NCBI GenBank assembly: GCA_963377175.1 | Contig: CAUJNA010001447.1 | Span: forward strand, 939,811-1,003,810 | Reading direction: 5' to 3' | DNA: 64,000 bases | From: Effrenium voratum | Taxonomy: Eukaryota > Sar > Dinophyceae > Suessiales > Symbiodiniaceae | In this document: piece by piece, positions 22,050-64,000 of the stretch | Layout of the letters: the number at the start of each line of letters is the position of its first letter | Numbering within the stretch: the stretch's first letter is position 1 | Translations under genes and position numbers: made by a program | The notes under the pieces: model-generated | Seen by the model: the letters and a program-made list of their open reading frames with translations, nothing else | Database searches by the model: none | What the model was told of the DNA's origin: nothing

Positions 22050-22110
22050 CCCTCAGGCCGAGGCAGTGCTGCTTGACCAGAGCTTGGAAGGCTTCGGAGT
22101 CCATGGGGCC
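22050..22110 (-). CDS. Candidate short exon of unknown gene
   Basis: After CTTGCAG the minus strand reads MDSEAFQALVKQHCLGLRG. It is protein-like with good codon use, next to the (TAC)n tract. Unrecognised; it could be part of a gene also including 20.6 and 24.3 kb exons. Confidence 0.25.
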
Positions 22111-22124
22111 TGCAAGAAGGGCAA

Positions 22125-22354
22125 GCTACTCCTACTTCTACTGCTGCTACAACTCCTGCTAGTACGACTACGACTACTACTACTACTACTACTACTACTA
22201 CTGCTACTGCTACTACTACCTGCTAGTACGACTACTACTGCTACTACTACGACTACTACTACTACTACTACTACTACTACTGCTGCTACTACTACTACTA
22301 CTACCTGCTAGTACGACTACTACTGCTACTACTACGACTGCTACTACTACTACG

Positions 22355-22409
<55 letters not shown>

Positions 22410-22422
22410 GTACTACTACTAT

Positions 22423-22503
<81 letters not shown>

Positions 22504-22526
22504 TACTACTACTCCTGCTAGTACAA

Positions 22527-22592
<66 letters not shown>

Positions 22593-22639
22593 CTGCTAGT
22601 TCGACTAATACTACTACTACTGCTACTAGTACTACTACA

Positions 22640-22688
<49 letters not shown>

Positions 22689-22745
22689 CAGCCAGTACGA
22701 CTACTTCTACTACTAGTACTACCACTACCGCTCTCACCGCTACTA
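22125..22745 (+). repeat. (TAC)n trinucleotide array
   Basis: About 600 bp of TAC/CTA repeats, interrupted by CCTGCTAGTACGACTAC-type units that recur (about 22205, 22305, 22515, 22590 and 22690), giving a higher-order pattern. The long minus-strand Val- and Ser-rich frame here is an artefact of the array. Confidence 0.95.
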
Positions 22746-22859
22746 CTAATGAGAAGCAGAAGAATAATGCATGTTCATGATACTGACAACAAAAGTCACA
22801 CCCATTCTGCTTCGGAATACGCCTTCTGGGTGATTCAGACCATTCCTTTCGGACCATTA

Positions 22860-23010
22860 TGCTACAACTACGAATACAACTGCGACTGCCACTCCGATTG
22901 CGACGACTGCGACTGCGACTAACACTACAACTAACACTACGACTACGACTACGACTACAACTACGACTACGACTACGACTACGACTACGACTACGACTGC
23001 TGCGGCGGCG
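22860..23010 (+). repeat. TACGAC-type array
   Basis: A second, shorter trinucleotide array of ACTACGACTACGAC units following the (TAC)n tract after about 110 bp of unique sequence. It probably expanded independently from a TAC/GAC seed. Confidence 0.9.
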
Positions 23011-24215
23011 GCTGCTGCTGCTACTGGGGTAACTGGGGTTTGTTCTCTTTTGAACGTCATTATAACCTATCATTGCTCTTTGATTTGTGATTTGCTTGAA
23101 GACAATCACTGTCACAGGACGCGTTGTTGACAAGCATGTAGCGTAGTTACATGTGGTGCGCTGACTGTAACCTGAAGACTGCAGGGGAAACAGAACCAAA
23201 GGCGAACCTGTTGGTCCTTCTTCAGCTTTCGGCGCCCAAAGAGAGAAAAGGGGCCAAGCCTTTTCGTGGCAAACCTGTTCGTGGTACCAGTCTTGAGGTA
23301 ACTCCCTGCATCTGCCATCCCCTCCATAACAAATGCAAATCGGCAACCTTGCGTCGAAACATGTTTGTGCTAGGTTGACATCATCTCACAGCAAAAGATC
23401 GTCAAGGATATAAGTCTGTGAGTGTTGAGCCTGGCGAGCCCCCGGCAATTGTCTTCAAAAAGAACCAAAGGGAACTCCCACCAAACTGCTGGGCGTAAAT
23501 CCCGATGCAAATGTTCAAAGGGTCCCCGATGAGAAGTCACCACGTGTCGAAACTGGGAACTGCGCCTGAGGTTGAAAAGGCAACAGCCGCGAAACCAGGC
23601 ATTGGGTTACCCTCCCCCAAGCTAACACGAAAGCTCCCACCGCTTTGGAAGACTTGATTCCATTTACGGGGGCCTTCTGAAAGCTTCCATCTTAGTCTGA
23701 GGGAGTGTCAGTGACACACGACCGGCTGCTCGCCTGTTTTCCCGGCAGCAAGATGTTCAATGGTGGCAGCCTGGTGAGCACCAGAAACTTTCCCATCGAC
23801 TGGATCCATGGTTCTATGCAGGTTCATATGGGTTTGGTCTCCAAATAAGGGGAACCCCCAAAAGGGGCTTTGGTGTCCTGTTAACTTCCTACCCAAAAAG
23901 GAGTACCAACTCAAAAAAAGACTCCCCCAGAATAGAATCTAGGCCTGTATCTTTATAAGCACCGCGTAGTTGGCAAAAACGCGCCCTTGTTGGCAACTCG
24001 GCTTTTGTTCTCGGATTGATGACACCAGAAGTTTGCGTTTGCCACATTTCTCCTGTTCCAATTCGGCCCAAACTGTCCTTGTGCCATTGGGCTGTCCATG
24101 GAGGCTTGGCCAATCCGAATCCAAAAAAACAAAAAGACTGACTGGAAAGGGACGGCCAAAACAAGGATCTTGCGGATTGCATTTGCACAACCCAGATTGA
24201 GCAACCCTCAGAAGC

Positions 24216-24367
24216 CCTCCTCTGCTTCGAAGCCGCACTGCTGCAACGCCAGCGCGATGTCCTCACGCTCGCGAGTCGTTTGCGCGGAGCTGCGGAGCGT
24301 CAAAAAGAGGGCCTCACCGTAGGCTTCCATGCTCTTACAAAACTCGTTCCAAAAGGCTCCCGCGTCT
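24216..24367 (-). CDS. Candidate exon of unknown gene
   Basis: The minus strand reads AFWNEFCKSMEAYGEALFLT, then LRSSAQTTREREDIALALQQ and CGFEAEEG before a possible GC donor. An acceptor-like CTGAG lies just upstream. This is clearly protein-like (amphipathic, charged, few low-information residues), but no family is recognised. Confidence 0.4.
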
Positions 24368-24399
24368 CAGGGGCAAATCCGACTCCCGGCTCCTGGGCT

Positions 24400-27050
24400 C
24401 CCTAAGCAGCAAGTCTGAAGGCTCGAAGGACAGCACTTCCAACTCCAGGCATTCAAGCGCAACGGGGAACACCAAAAAGGCACGTGTTCCGACTTGAAAG
24501 CGCCTCTCAGCATGCGTGCCAGAGTTTCAAGGTCCTGAACCTGTTTGGAAAGACGGTGAGGTTCCCTACACGTCGCAAGCAAACCAACCCGAAACCCATG
24601 GTAAACTTCCTGGTGCCCCTCGTCCAACATTTACGGGAAAACCCTTTGGTGGATATCATTTTTGCATGGGGGGGGGGGGGGTTTGTCCACATGTGGCCAG
24701 GTGGCCACCAGTGAAGTTAAAAACCCTTTGTGGAATCTAAGGATTGTAAATGAACCAGCCGAAACCTGGATCCCTTCAACACTTACCACTCGCGTCTCCA
24801 ACCTAAAACCACACCTCTCAAGAAAAAAAAAGGCAAAATTGCACAGTGGCCTGTCCACAGCGATGTTGAAAGCCAACATCAAAATATATGGGTGTGGCTT
24901 TGTTTTCAGGGGACCCCTAAGAATGCAGGTGTTCCGAATGGTTTCCCTCGGAAGAAAAGAAAAAACACCCCCAAATGGGTACCGCAAAAAAACAACCCCA
25001 AAACCACAAACAACCTCTTACCCCCGAAAGGGCAAAAAAAACAACACGACAGACCCGCAATCTATCGGTCCTCGCGCCCTAAGAGCCCATCACCATCCAC
25101 GTCCATCACCTCAAAGGCGGCCTCGGAGTCGTTACGTCGTTTGGCAACCCGCTCGCCCGGTTAGCCATGGCGTATCTCACTTCCTGTTTTTGGGTTGACC
25201 AAACAAAGGTGACCCCTTTTTAGTTTACCACTACAATATGGGCTCGAGTCCAAGCCCAAAAGCCTTTCAAGTGCAACGCAGGGGGTTCTACCACTTCACC
25301 TGGGTTGGTACTCAACAGAAGTCGAGAAACCAACCCGACATAGGGTGGTTTTGCGGTTTTTACGTTTGTTCCCCTAGACCACCCTCAAAATGACAAAAGG
25401 ACCCACCCGCGTAGAGCCAGGTGAAACCACCTGCTAAAATTTCGCGGCGCCGGGCGCTGCCTCGATGACAAAGTCACTTCGATCAATCAGATCGCAGCCG
25501 TTTCCGGGACATTTCTGCAGGAAACAATATTGGATCTTCAAACAGAAGAAAAACAACGGGGGATGTCGGTAGATGTTCTGGGTGGTTTGATAGAATCAAG
25601 AAACAAACCGATCAATATTGAACCCTTCTGAATCAGCCAATGACTAGGGGGGCCTAACTTCCTGAGGATTCTTTTCCAGGGGGCGCATGTTGTAATAAAT
25701 GGGGTATGAATCAGGGTCAACATGTGTGATGCTGCGCAACAAAATCACTTCATACGAGTTGGTAAGTGCTTTTTCCCGGGTTTCATCCATTTCACCTGCA
25801 TCCACTTCCAGCCAAGAGGAGACTCATCTTGAAGCCCCCATAATAAACGGGATGTGTCAATCCCCAAATAAGACATATAGACGACCCCTGGAAGAAAGTT
25901 GGAAAATTACCCCAAGAATACCTTTCGTGCATACCCCTATGAGGAGCCCGTTCAAAGACTTCTGAATGCTCAAATGGTTTGGGTTATTGAAAGGATCCTT
26001 TCTGGCGAAGAGGACACATGCAAAGAATCAACGGTTGCACTTGTGCTGGACATGTGCGCCACTAAGCGACAGGGAATGATGCACCCCCAGTCACGTGGGC
26101 AACTTGACATTGTTCACCCTTTGCAGCCTTCCAGGCATGAGGGCAAAGGGAGACTGGCCTGGTATGAACTTCAGCAAAAATGGTAGCCGCTCCCTACAGA
26201 CCTTCACCTATCCGAGTTCTGAGCGGTGACTCTTGTTTGCTCCACCCACGTGTCTATCCACCTGCTAGTCTAGGTCTTCCAGTAGAGAGGTTAGAATAAG
26301 GGTACCCTTTTTTCTGTAGCCTATTTTAGCAGGGGAACCCTCCCCAAAAAAAGAGCCAAAGGGCACTACTGGGGGACCTAGTAGTACTTTCCACCACTTG
26401 TCACGATTTTGATCCACGTGCTTTATGGGCGAAAGTACATGGCACACTTCCCTTTCTGTCGATAAGGAGGATGAAGAAGCCTGAAGCTTGTACTTTCAAG
26501 CTTGGTTCTCCAAATATAATATGTTCTCATGTTGTAATTCGTTTTGGAGACCCCACAGGGTGCGGTTCTTTGGATTTGGTAGCCGTTTCACCTCTAGTTT
26601 GCCCGATTCATGTCCGTTCCCACTTTTGAGGTGGTCACAAAGGAAATCCCAAATTTAGCCGAGACCCTTTTGCTCAGATGGAAAGCAGCCTGCTTTAGGT
26701 TCAGCGGGTTGATGTTGACAGTTGACTCATCGGGGATGTCCCTGGTTTAATAAGAACTCGTCACTTTTCGAAGGGAACATCCCCTATTCATAAACTAGTT
26801 AGTTGATTTGGCTGTGGGTCAAAATTATGTACCCAAAATGGCTTGCCCTGCCAAATGGAACCAAGCACTAAAACCTGCGGTCCATACCCTGGTGGTCTAA
26901 TTTTGACCCATACCCATTTGTATGGGGTCAACACTGCAACTCTTGAAACTCATAGCCTCGGAAACTCGCCAACTCGACTCGACTCTGCGAGCTCACTCGG
27001 CTCTCTGCAGCAGCGCGCTCCGTGGAGTTGCAGGACATGGCGCCTGAGGC
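24400..27050. other. Repeat-bearing stretch, no gene recognised
   Basis: Holds a family A element (26270-26381) and C- and D-like fragments at about 25600-25720, 26700-26800 and 26810-26920. The plus frame at 25899-26186 reads protein-like in parts (VALVLDMCATKRQG) but cannot be assigned. Confidence 0.4.
26270..26381. mobile_element. Family A element, copy 4
   Basis: CTAGGTCTTCCAGTAGAGAG at the left end, GTAGCCTATTTTAGCAGGGG in the core and CTGGGGGACCTAG at the right end. CTAG is shared at both ends and may be part of the element or of a target duplication. Confidence 0.8.
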
Positions 27051-27056
27051 GTGAGT

Positions 27057-27345
27057 CAAGGACGGGAGGAAGGGAGGGAAGGGAGGGAGGGGAGGGAAGG
27101 GAGGGAAGGGAGGGAAGGGGAGGGAAGGGAGAGAAGGGAGGGAAGGGAGGGAAGGGAGGGGAGGGAGGGGAGGGAAGGGAGGGAAGGGAGGGAAGGGGAG
27201 GGAAGGGAGAGAAGGGAGGGAAGGGAGGGAAGGGAGGGGAGGGAGGGGAGGTAAGGGAGGGAAGGGGAGGGAAGGGAGAGAAGGGAGGGAAGGGAGGGAA
27301 GGGAGGGGAGGGAGGGGAGGTAAGGGAGGGAAGGGCGGGAAGGGA
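27057..27345 (+). repeat. GGGAA/GGGGA purine minisatellite with higher-order units
   Basis: About 290 bp of pure purine GGGAGGGAAG units. A variant GGGAGAGAAG recurs at about 27130, 27207 and 27276, so units of roughly 70-77 bp have been duplicated. Runs of this kind are G-quadruplex or triplex capable. A short C-rich relative lies at 28811-28853. Confidence 0.92.
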
Positions 27346-27404
27346 GGAAGCTGACATGGAGAGCCAGAGTTGGGCAAGGGGCCCGATGTGAGGTTCGGCC
27401 GACA

Positions 27405-27480
27405 TATGGCTGTGGGTCAAAACCGTTTGGTACCATTTTGGGGTAGGCACTGGGGGTACGGGATTTTGACCCATAGCCAT
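27405..27480. mobile_element. Family C element, short copy
   Basis: Starts ATGGCTGTGGGTCAAAA and ends TTTTGACCCATAGCCAT, a near-perfect 17-bp inverted repeat, with GGTACCATTTTGGGGTAGG inside. Confidence 0.8.
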
Positions 27481-28989
27481 TTCAAATTTCCCTCCATAAA
27501 AACATAGCAGCTGTGGGAGGGTCCTCTTGATGGTATCGTGTGTCAGTTGCTATGTTAGTGGGCCTCTTGGTTTTAACAGGGCAACAAAAGGATGCCAACC
27601 AGCTTGAAATCGATTCCCCTTAAAACTAAGGGAAATAGATACTATTCATTCAGGAAATGGAAGAAAGGTTCCCTTTTGGGGCTGCTATAAGGAGACCAAA
27701 GAGCAAGTCGCCTTTTATGGTTCCCCCATTGTGACACAAACCCAGTTGGTAGGTTTCGCCTAGGTGTACCTTCCATTTAGTTCGGGATTCTCTTCCGAAA
27801 ACGGCCAAGATGAGGAATCAACTCTTAGACCTTCGGCATATGGGGGTGTCTCAAAAAATGGTTGGACCCTTCTCAACAAGTGAAATTTTATCAAATCCTG
27901 GCTGGCCCAACGGTTCCTCGAAGCCAAAAGGAAACCCACCATCTTGGGGCTTCCCCGAGAAAAAGACACACCCAACCGGGAGTTTTCGGGGGCCATTTTC
28001 GCGTCCGGGCCTTGGCCTGGATTCGGGCTTATCGTATGGGATGTGCCATGGGAAGTTTCTTTCACAGCCCGCAGGTGGTGGACTTCCTCTAGGTCTCCAA
28101 GTAGTGCCCTTTTACCCTTTTTTGGGGGAGGAAGAGAGAAAAAACTGGGCCTCGTGAAAAAGGGAGTGGCTGTTCCCTGGGCGTCCCGTTCTTCGGCGGG
28201 TGAAATGGGGCCAAGTGGACTCCCTGAGTTCCTTCATTGGAACCCGTTTGTTTCGTTGAGTTTTTTTTTGCGGAACTCAGAAGTGTCATTCCCTCGTCCG
28301 GAGGAAGGACCACATTCTCCAGGAACCTTTACCCTTGTCCGAATGCGTCAAGGGAGTCAAGCTGAGGTCAAGACTTTGAGGCAACCAGGCTGCCAAGTTG
28401 CTTGGGCTGCGTGCTCACATTCCATTGAAGCACATTCGATCCCATCCCAGCCCCTCGCCTCATATGCAGACACGCCGTGTCTCGGGCGCAGCTCCCCTGT
28501 TTTTTTCTCCACATAAGCTTGCCCTTGGGCGGCCGAAAACTCCTCTCGCAAGGCTGCAACGCGCAAAGGCAGAGGGAAAAAAGGGCCCTCGGCAGTTGGC
28601 CGCTTTGCTCTTCACTTCTCCACTGCAGGGCCCCTCTCCATGACATGTTCTGAAAGGTTCTTGACCGCGGATACAAAGGAGATGTAGACACATCAGCTTG
28701 CTCCATCTTGGCTCTTGGATCCGGCCGCAAGTTGAACAAGGAATTCTGCCTTTGGCAGACGGTCCCTGGCATTCACAGCTCACGCTCCGGCCTGAGGCAG
28801 CGGCGGATACGCCTTCCCTCCCTTCCCTCCCTTCCCTCCCTCCCTTCCCTTAGGCCGTTTCCCTGAACTCCTCACGCCTCGACATGGCAGGTCCCAGGTG
28901 CGAAGTCTGCCCATTGGATGCGTTGAGTGTCTCGAGTGTCGTGACTTGAAAGGGAAAGCACCGGAGAAGCTGGCGACTTGAGGGTCCCC

Positions 28990-29205
28990 CAGTCGAAAAC
29001 CCCATGAAACAACCCCCGGTTCCTGACTTTGATAGCCCCCAGGAATCGCCAAAACACTTGGGCCAGTGCAGAGCGGTTGTGACACGTTCCCAGCTTAGGG
29101 CATCTATGGCAAGCAGGGCCGAAGCTTGAACAAACACCCCCATGCCCATCTGAGCATGGAGCCGCAGCTTCCAGGGGCGACGCAACCTCACCATTTGCTT
29201 CAACT
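28990..29205 (-). CDS. Candidate exon of unknown gene
   Basis: Minus-strand frame reading MVRLRRPWKLRLHAQMGMGV, then FVQASALLAIDALSWERVTT and ALHWPKCFGDSW. It is downstream of the ileS zinc-finger exon. Protein-like but unrecognised; it is either a late ileS exon, another gene or chance. Confidence 0.28.
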
Positions 29206-29709
29206 CCATCGAAGGGAAGCGGACTTTGAGTGACTTAACCAGAGACCTTCAAGGGCTATCTGACGGGGATTGGAGTCGGATTGGCTCCCGAAGTGCTAAA
29301 GAATTTAAGGCCTGGATTTGGGGGTCCCCCAAAACGCCTGTCTTGGTCTCCCTTTGAAGCCAACCAGACGCGGTTGTTTGCAGGGTCCACCAACACTGCC
29401 GAGAGAATCCACGGCATCATCACTGGAGCCGAGCCGGAACCCAAAAAAAGTGGCAACGGCTCCGCACATCTTACGCCGGAAACACGAATTGGAAGCCACA
29501 GGGACCCTCATGATAAGTTCCTTTCACCCCGAGCCCCTTTTTTTTAGCTGATGGCCGAAGAGGAACCCCAAAATATGGCTGTGACAAATTTGACCCTGCC
29601 AACATAGAGGCTACCATGTTTCGCTTGGGGTTTCCCTTGCTACAGAAGAAGAACCTGGCCCGGGCCTATGCGGCAGAACCCCCACCAAAACCCAGCCGCG
29701 TGCCCCGGC

Positions 29710-61432
<31,723 letters not shown>

Positions 61433-61454
61433 CTCGACACGGCACAAGGCTAAG

Positions 61455-62270
61455 CGGGCCCTTTGGTTAGACCGTTTTGGGGGGGATGATAGGGAAGATG
61501 ACATGAGGGGACAATTGGGCCGGATTTTTGGACCATGGCAAGATGAGCTTCTTTGGACCGTTTTTGGACCAGGCCGTTTCTGGATGGTAAGATGACATGA
61601 GGGGGTAAAAACCATGGCAAGCCACTGGGGAACAACTCACAAGCGAGGCTTGTGAGCAGGAGACGAGCTGGCAGAAGAAAAGGAAGGGCTGGTTTGGCCA
61701 TTCCAATTGATTGGTCCCTTTGAGTTTCCTTTGCACATTGGGTGGCCTTTCAAACCATCTGAAAGGAGTTAACCCCATGATAAACCCTCGGAATCTGCAA
61801 TCATTCTGCGCATGTTGGCCAATTATCCAGCGCCCAGGTGGCGGATGCCACATGCTCCTTCCTTCTACAAGCTGATAGAAGCCGGATTGGAGAACGGTCA
61901 TCCTGCTGGGAGCTGTTGGCACCATTCCCACATAACTGCTTCAGAGGCTACCAAGCACAATCCCAGGCGATTTGCAGGCAGGATGTGTGACGGGGACATT
62001 CCTGATTCAGGTTTGACCGGAATGCTGAATAAACAAGCCTCAAAGTGTTCATCAGCCTGCCTGATAAGCGCGCACAACACAGCTCCGCGAATAGAACGCC
62101 AAACCACACGCCGCGGGAACCCTCTTTCTCTGCAATCCTTGCGATCAACCCGATCCCGTGTCATTGCCCGGGCTTATGCATCCGCCCCACGGATGGCACA
62201 GAAAACTCGTCCAATCCAAGGATTGGACTCCCCACATCGCCATCGCTGGCGACGTCCGCGCTCAGCGACT
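61455..62270. other. Stretch between ileS editing exons and R2 stop; ileS 5' part absent
   Basis: Only about 0.8 kb separates the most 5' ileS exon from the stop codon of the R2 gene. It holds a local duplication (ATGACATGAGGGG twice, TTTTTGGACCATGGCAAGA and TTTTTGGACCAGG) and the R2 3' UTR. No HIGH motif or other N-terminal IleRS segment was seen. Confidence 0.5.
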
Positions 62271-62274
62271 CGAG

Positions 62275-62556
62275 CTAGAAGTCCGCATCCAGGGCAAAGG
62301 CATTCAGCGGCCCACCTTCACCCCCCATGACCCCGGCCTTCTGATACTCCCCCACCCGCTTCTCGAAGAAGTTGGTCTTGCCCTGCAACGAGATCAGCTC
62401 CATCCAATCGAAGGGATTGGAGGCCATGAAGAGCTTGCTGTGGCCCAAAGCGCTCAGAAGACGATCCGCCACGAACTCGATGTACTGAGTCATGAGCTCC
62501 TTGTTCATGCCGATCAAATCACAGCTCAGGGCTCCGCAAATGAACTTCCTCTCCAC
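62275..62556 (-). CDS. RNR2: R2 last exon
   Basis: 282 nt after TTGCCAG, from [18 protein letters not shown] to the ALDADF tail and TAG. Long for this window. Contains [17 protein letters not shown] and the NPFDWME segment. Confidence 0.96.
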   Translation of the reverse strand: MERKFICGALSCDLIGMNKELMTQYIEFVADRLLSALGHSKLFMASNPFDWMELISLQGKTNFFEKRVGEYQKAGVMGGEGGPLNAFALDADF

Positions 62557-63047
62557 CTGGCAAGATTCAAATTTGTCAGTTTCTCTTCTGCTGACAAGCG
62601 AGTTTCAACATCCCTGTTCTGCCTGAAGTTCTGCCTGAACAATAATTACACACTCCCAGAGGGTGCACCATATGCCTCACATCCGCTGCACTCCCCAAAG
62701 CGATTTGTTTAAAATGGAGAAACCCGGCTACCCACGTTCTGCGGGACACACAAAGGACATCCCATGCGACGGCGCACCCCGAAGAAATAGGTCTCTATGA
62801 TGGTTCTTTGGGTTTGTTCATCAGGGCATGTGTGGTGTTGTCCCTTGAAAAACTGGACGCAGCGGCAAAAAAGACCGGCGCGGATGCAATTGGGCGCTCA
62901 CCTCCACAGCGCCCCTCACGATCTCATGCACGATGTCCTCCGGCAGCTTGTGCTGCAGCATGCCGTACAGCAAGCAGGCGAAGTCCGCATGCAGGCCCTC
63001 GTCCCGGCTGATCAGCTCGTTGGAGAAGGTTAGCCCAGGCATGAGGC
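62275..63047 (-). CDS. RNR2: Ribonucleoside-diphosphate reductase small subunit (R2), last two exons
   Basis: Class Ia R2 subunit; it houses the diiron-tyrosyl radical cofactor and pairs with R1 to reduce ribonucleotides. Exons 63047-62902 and 62556-62275 (stop TAG) join through a 345-nt GT-AG intron as AVE|VERKF. They read [20 protein letters not shown], then [41 protein letters not shown] and the C-terminal ALDADF tail that docks into R1. The acidic E(G)LH iron-ligand motif is intact. This is roughly the C-terminal 140 residues of a protein normally near 350-390 aa; the upstream exons were not seen between 63.05 and 64 kb. The very GC-rich third positions fit expressed dinoflagellate genes. 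Confidence 0.95.
62902..63047 (-). CDS. RNR2: R2 penultimate exon
   Basis: 146 nt from [20 protein letters not shown] to HEIVRGAVE with an acceptor GCGAG and a GT donor. It carries the E..LH ligand pair typical of R2 helix F. Confidence 0.95.
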
Positions 63048-63059
63048 CTCGCGAAAGTT

Positions 63060-64000
63060 CGAAAAAGCTCGGGAAGTGGCTTTCCTTCTTGGTCTTCCTT
63101 TTGTCTTCTTTCTGCGTCTGGTTCTCTTGGTTTACTTGTTGGTTCTTTCTGGCGCGCATTTGACTTTCTGCGTCCATCTTGTTTCCTGTGCGCCCGTCTT
63201 CTGGCCAAACGCTCGCAAGAAAGAATCCGAGCCCGCGAGCGGGAAGCCAGCGGGCCGACTTGTTCAGATCGGCTGCGAGTCATTGTCATGGTTAAAGGAC
63301 GTCAAATGAGAGACTGTAAACCTTGACTTTTGATTTGTCATCTTTTGACCTGTCAAAGATCATTGATGATACGGTGTCAATTGGAACAAAAGATGGAAAA
63401 CATAGTCACTCGAGCAACCTAGCGCTAAAATATAAGGTTATTAGTAAGATTAAAGTGTTCACAAACTATATACTATAACATCACATCCAATCCCGTGAAC
63501 GGACACCATGATATACCCATCATGACCAACGTCCTGTCGATTCGTTGATGAATACGGAGATACAATTACGTTGTATATGTCGAAGTGATACTTCTCTTGT
63601 ATATAACCTCATGTGTTATGTTGTAGCATTGTACTGTTTGTTTGACATGTGTCGTCTTGAACCATTATATGGTGACACATATCTTCCTTGATACGAATAT
63701 GATATATGGTTCAATGTATAAAACTTGGATGCACATAGTCATGTTTGAGCATATGTGAAGATACATTGTTACACATCTTGACACATATGGTGTTGATCAC
63801 CTCTCACAAATGAAACATAATAATTATTTGCTTCCTCTCTTCAATACAACCATAAAACTATTTATACGCATCGTATGATGTAGATTACTTTGTTGTCAAA
63901 CCTGACCGTCATTTCTTAACTTAAGAACTATCTGCTAACAATCGTTGCCTATGGCACCCACCCTTCTCGCATGCAAATGTTCCACTGTCATGGTCACATG
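63060..64000. other. R2 intron grading into AT-rich DNA, no gene recognised
   Basis: Up to about 63290 the DNA is ordinary. From about 63300 it becomes clearly AT-rich with words such as GACACATAT and ATATGGT repeated, lacks long frames, and shows none of the short repeat families of the rest of the window. No R2 or ileS exon was seen. Confidence 0.6.

Noticed and set aside
22216..23346. 376-codon minus-strand open frame
   Set aside because: Its middle is poly-Val/Ser made by the (TAC)n array; no domain, and the array alone keeps the frame open.
26843..27391. 182-codon Gly/Arg/Glu frame
   Set aside because: Purine minisatellite read as protein.

Overview
The window reads as nuclear DNA of a dinoflagellate, most likely a photosynthetic one. 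The evidence is direct. Genes are broken into very short exons of about 21 to 280 nt. The introns use GC, GA and GT donors with AG acceptors. Two presequence-like exons carry a hydrophobic stretch followed by the FVAP motif typical of dinoflagellate plastid targeting. A plastid-type ATP synthase subunit (atpI) is present as an intron-rich tandem pair. The intervening DNA is full of short inverted-repeat elements, microsatellites and decayed retroelements. Long uninterrupted open frames in this window are nearly all repeats or chance; real coding sequence is in short exons, nearly all on the minus strand.

Layout from left to right. About 0.6-4.8 kb (minus): atpI copy 1, whose 3' end runs off the left edge. 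About 6.0-16.1 kb (minus): atpI copy 2, complete at its 3' end, with a decayed Ty1/copia-like gag in one intron (10.2-11.1 kb). About 17.6-18.3 kb (minus): three exons that splice into one EF-hand. About 19-29 kb: no recognised gene, some orphan exon candidates, a large (TAC)n tract and a purine minisatellite. About 29.7-61.4 kb (minus): a cyanobacterial/organellar-type isoleucyl-tRNA synthetase (ileS) in at least 29 tiny exons, from the end of the CP1 editing domain to the C-terminal zinc finger. One of its introns, about 11.5 kb (34.7-46.2 kb), holds a set of same-strand HEAT-repeat exons. Another holds a LINE reverse-transcriptase fragment. About 62.3-63.05 kb (minus): the last two exons of ribonucleotide reductase small subunit (R2). 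From about 63.3 kb to the end: AT-rich DNA without recognisable genes.

Functionally, atpI makes subunit a of the plastid ATP synthase. The ileS exons resemble the cyanobacterial type, so an organellar location is likely, but its N-terminal half, including any targeting peptide and the HIGH motif, was not found. R2 supplies deoxynucleotides. There is no sign of an operon-like functional link. The striking features are the tandem atpI pair, the donor-site switching between equivalent introns of the two copies, the apparently nested genes and the many families of short inverted-repeat elements.

All exon limits were read by eye from motif continuity and splice dinucleotides. Limits given for gene spans are the outermost exons seen, not transcript ends.
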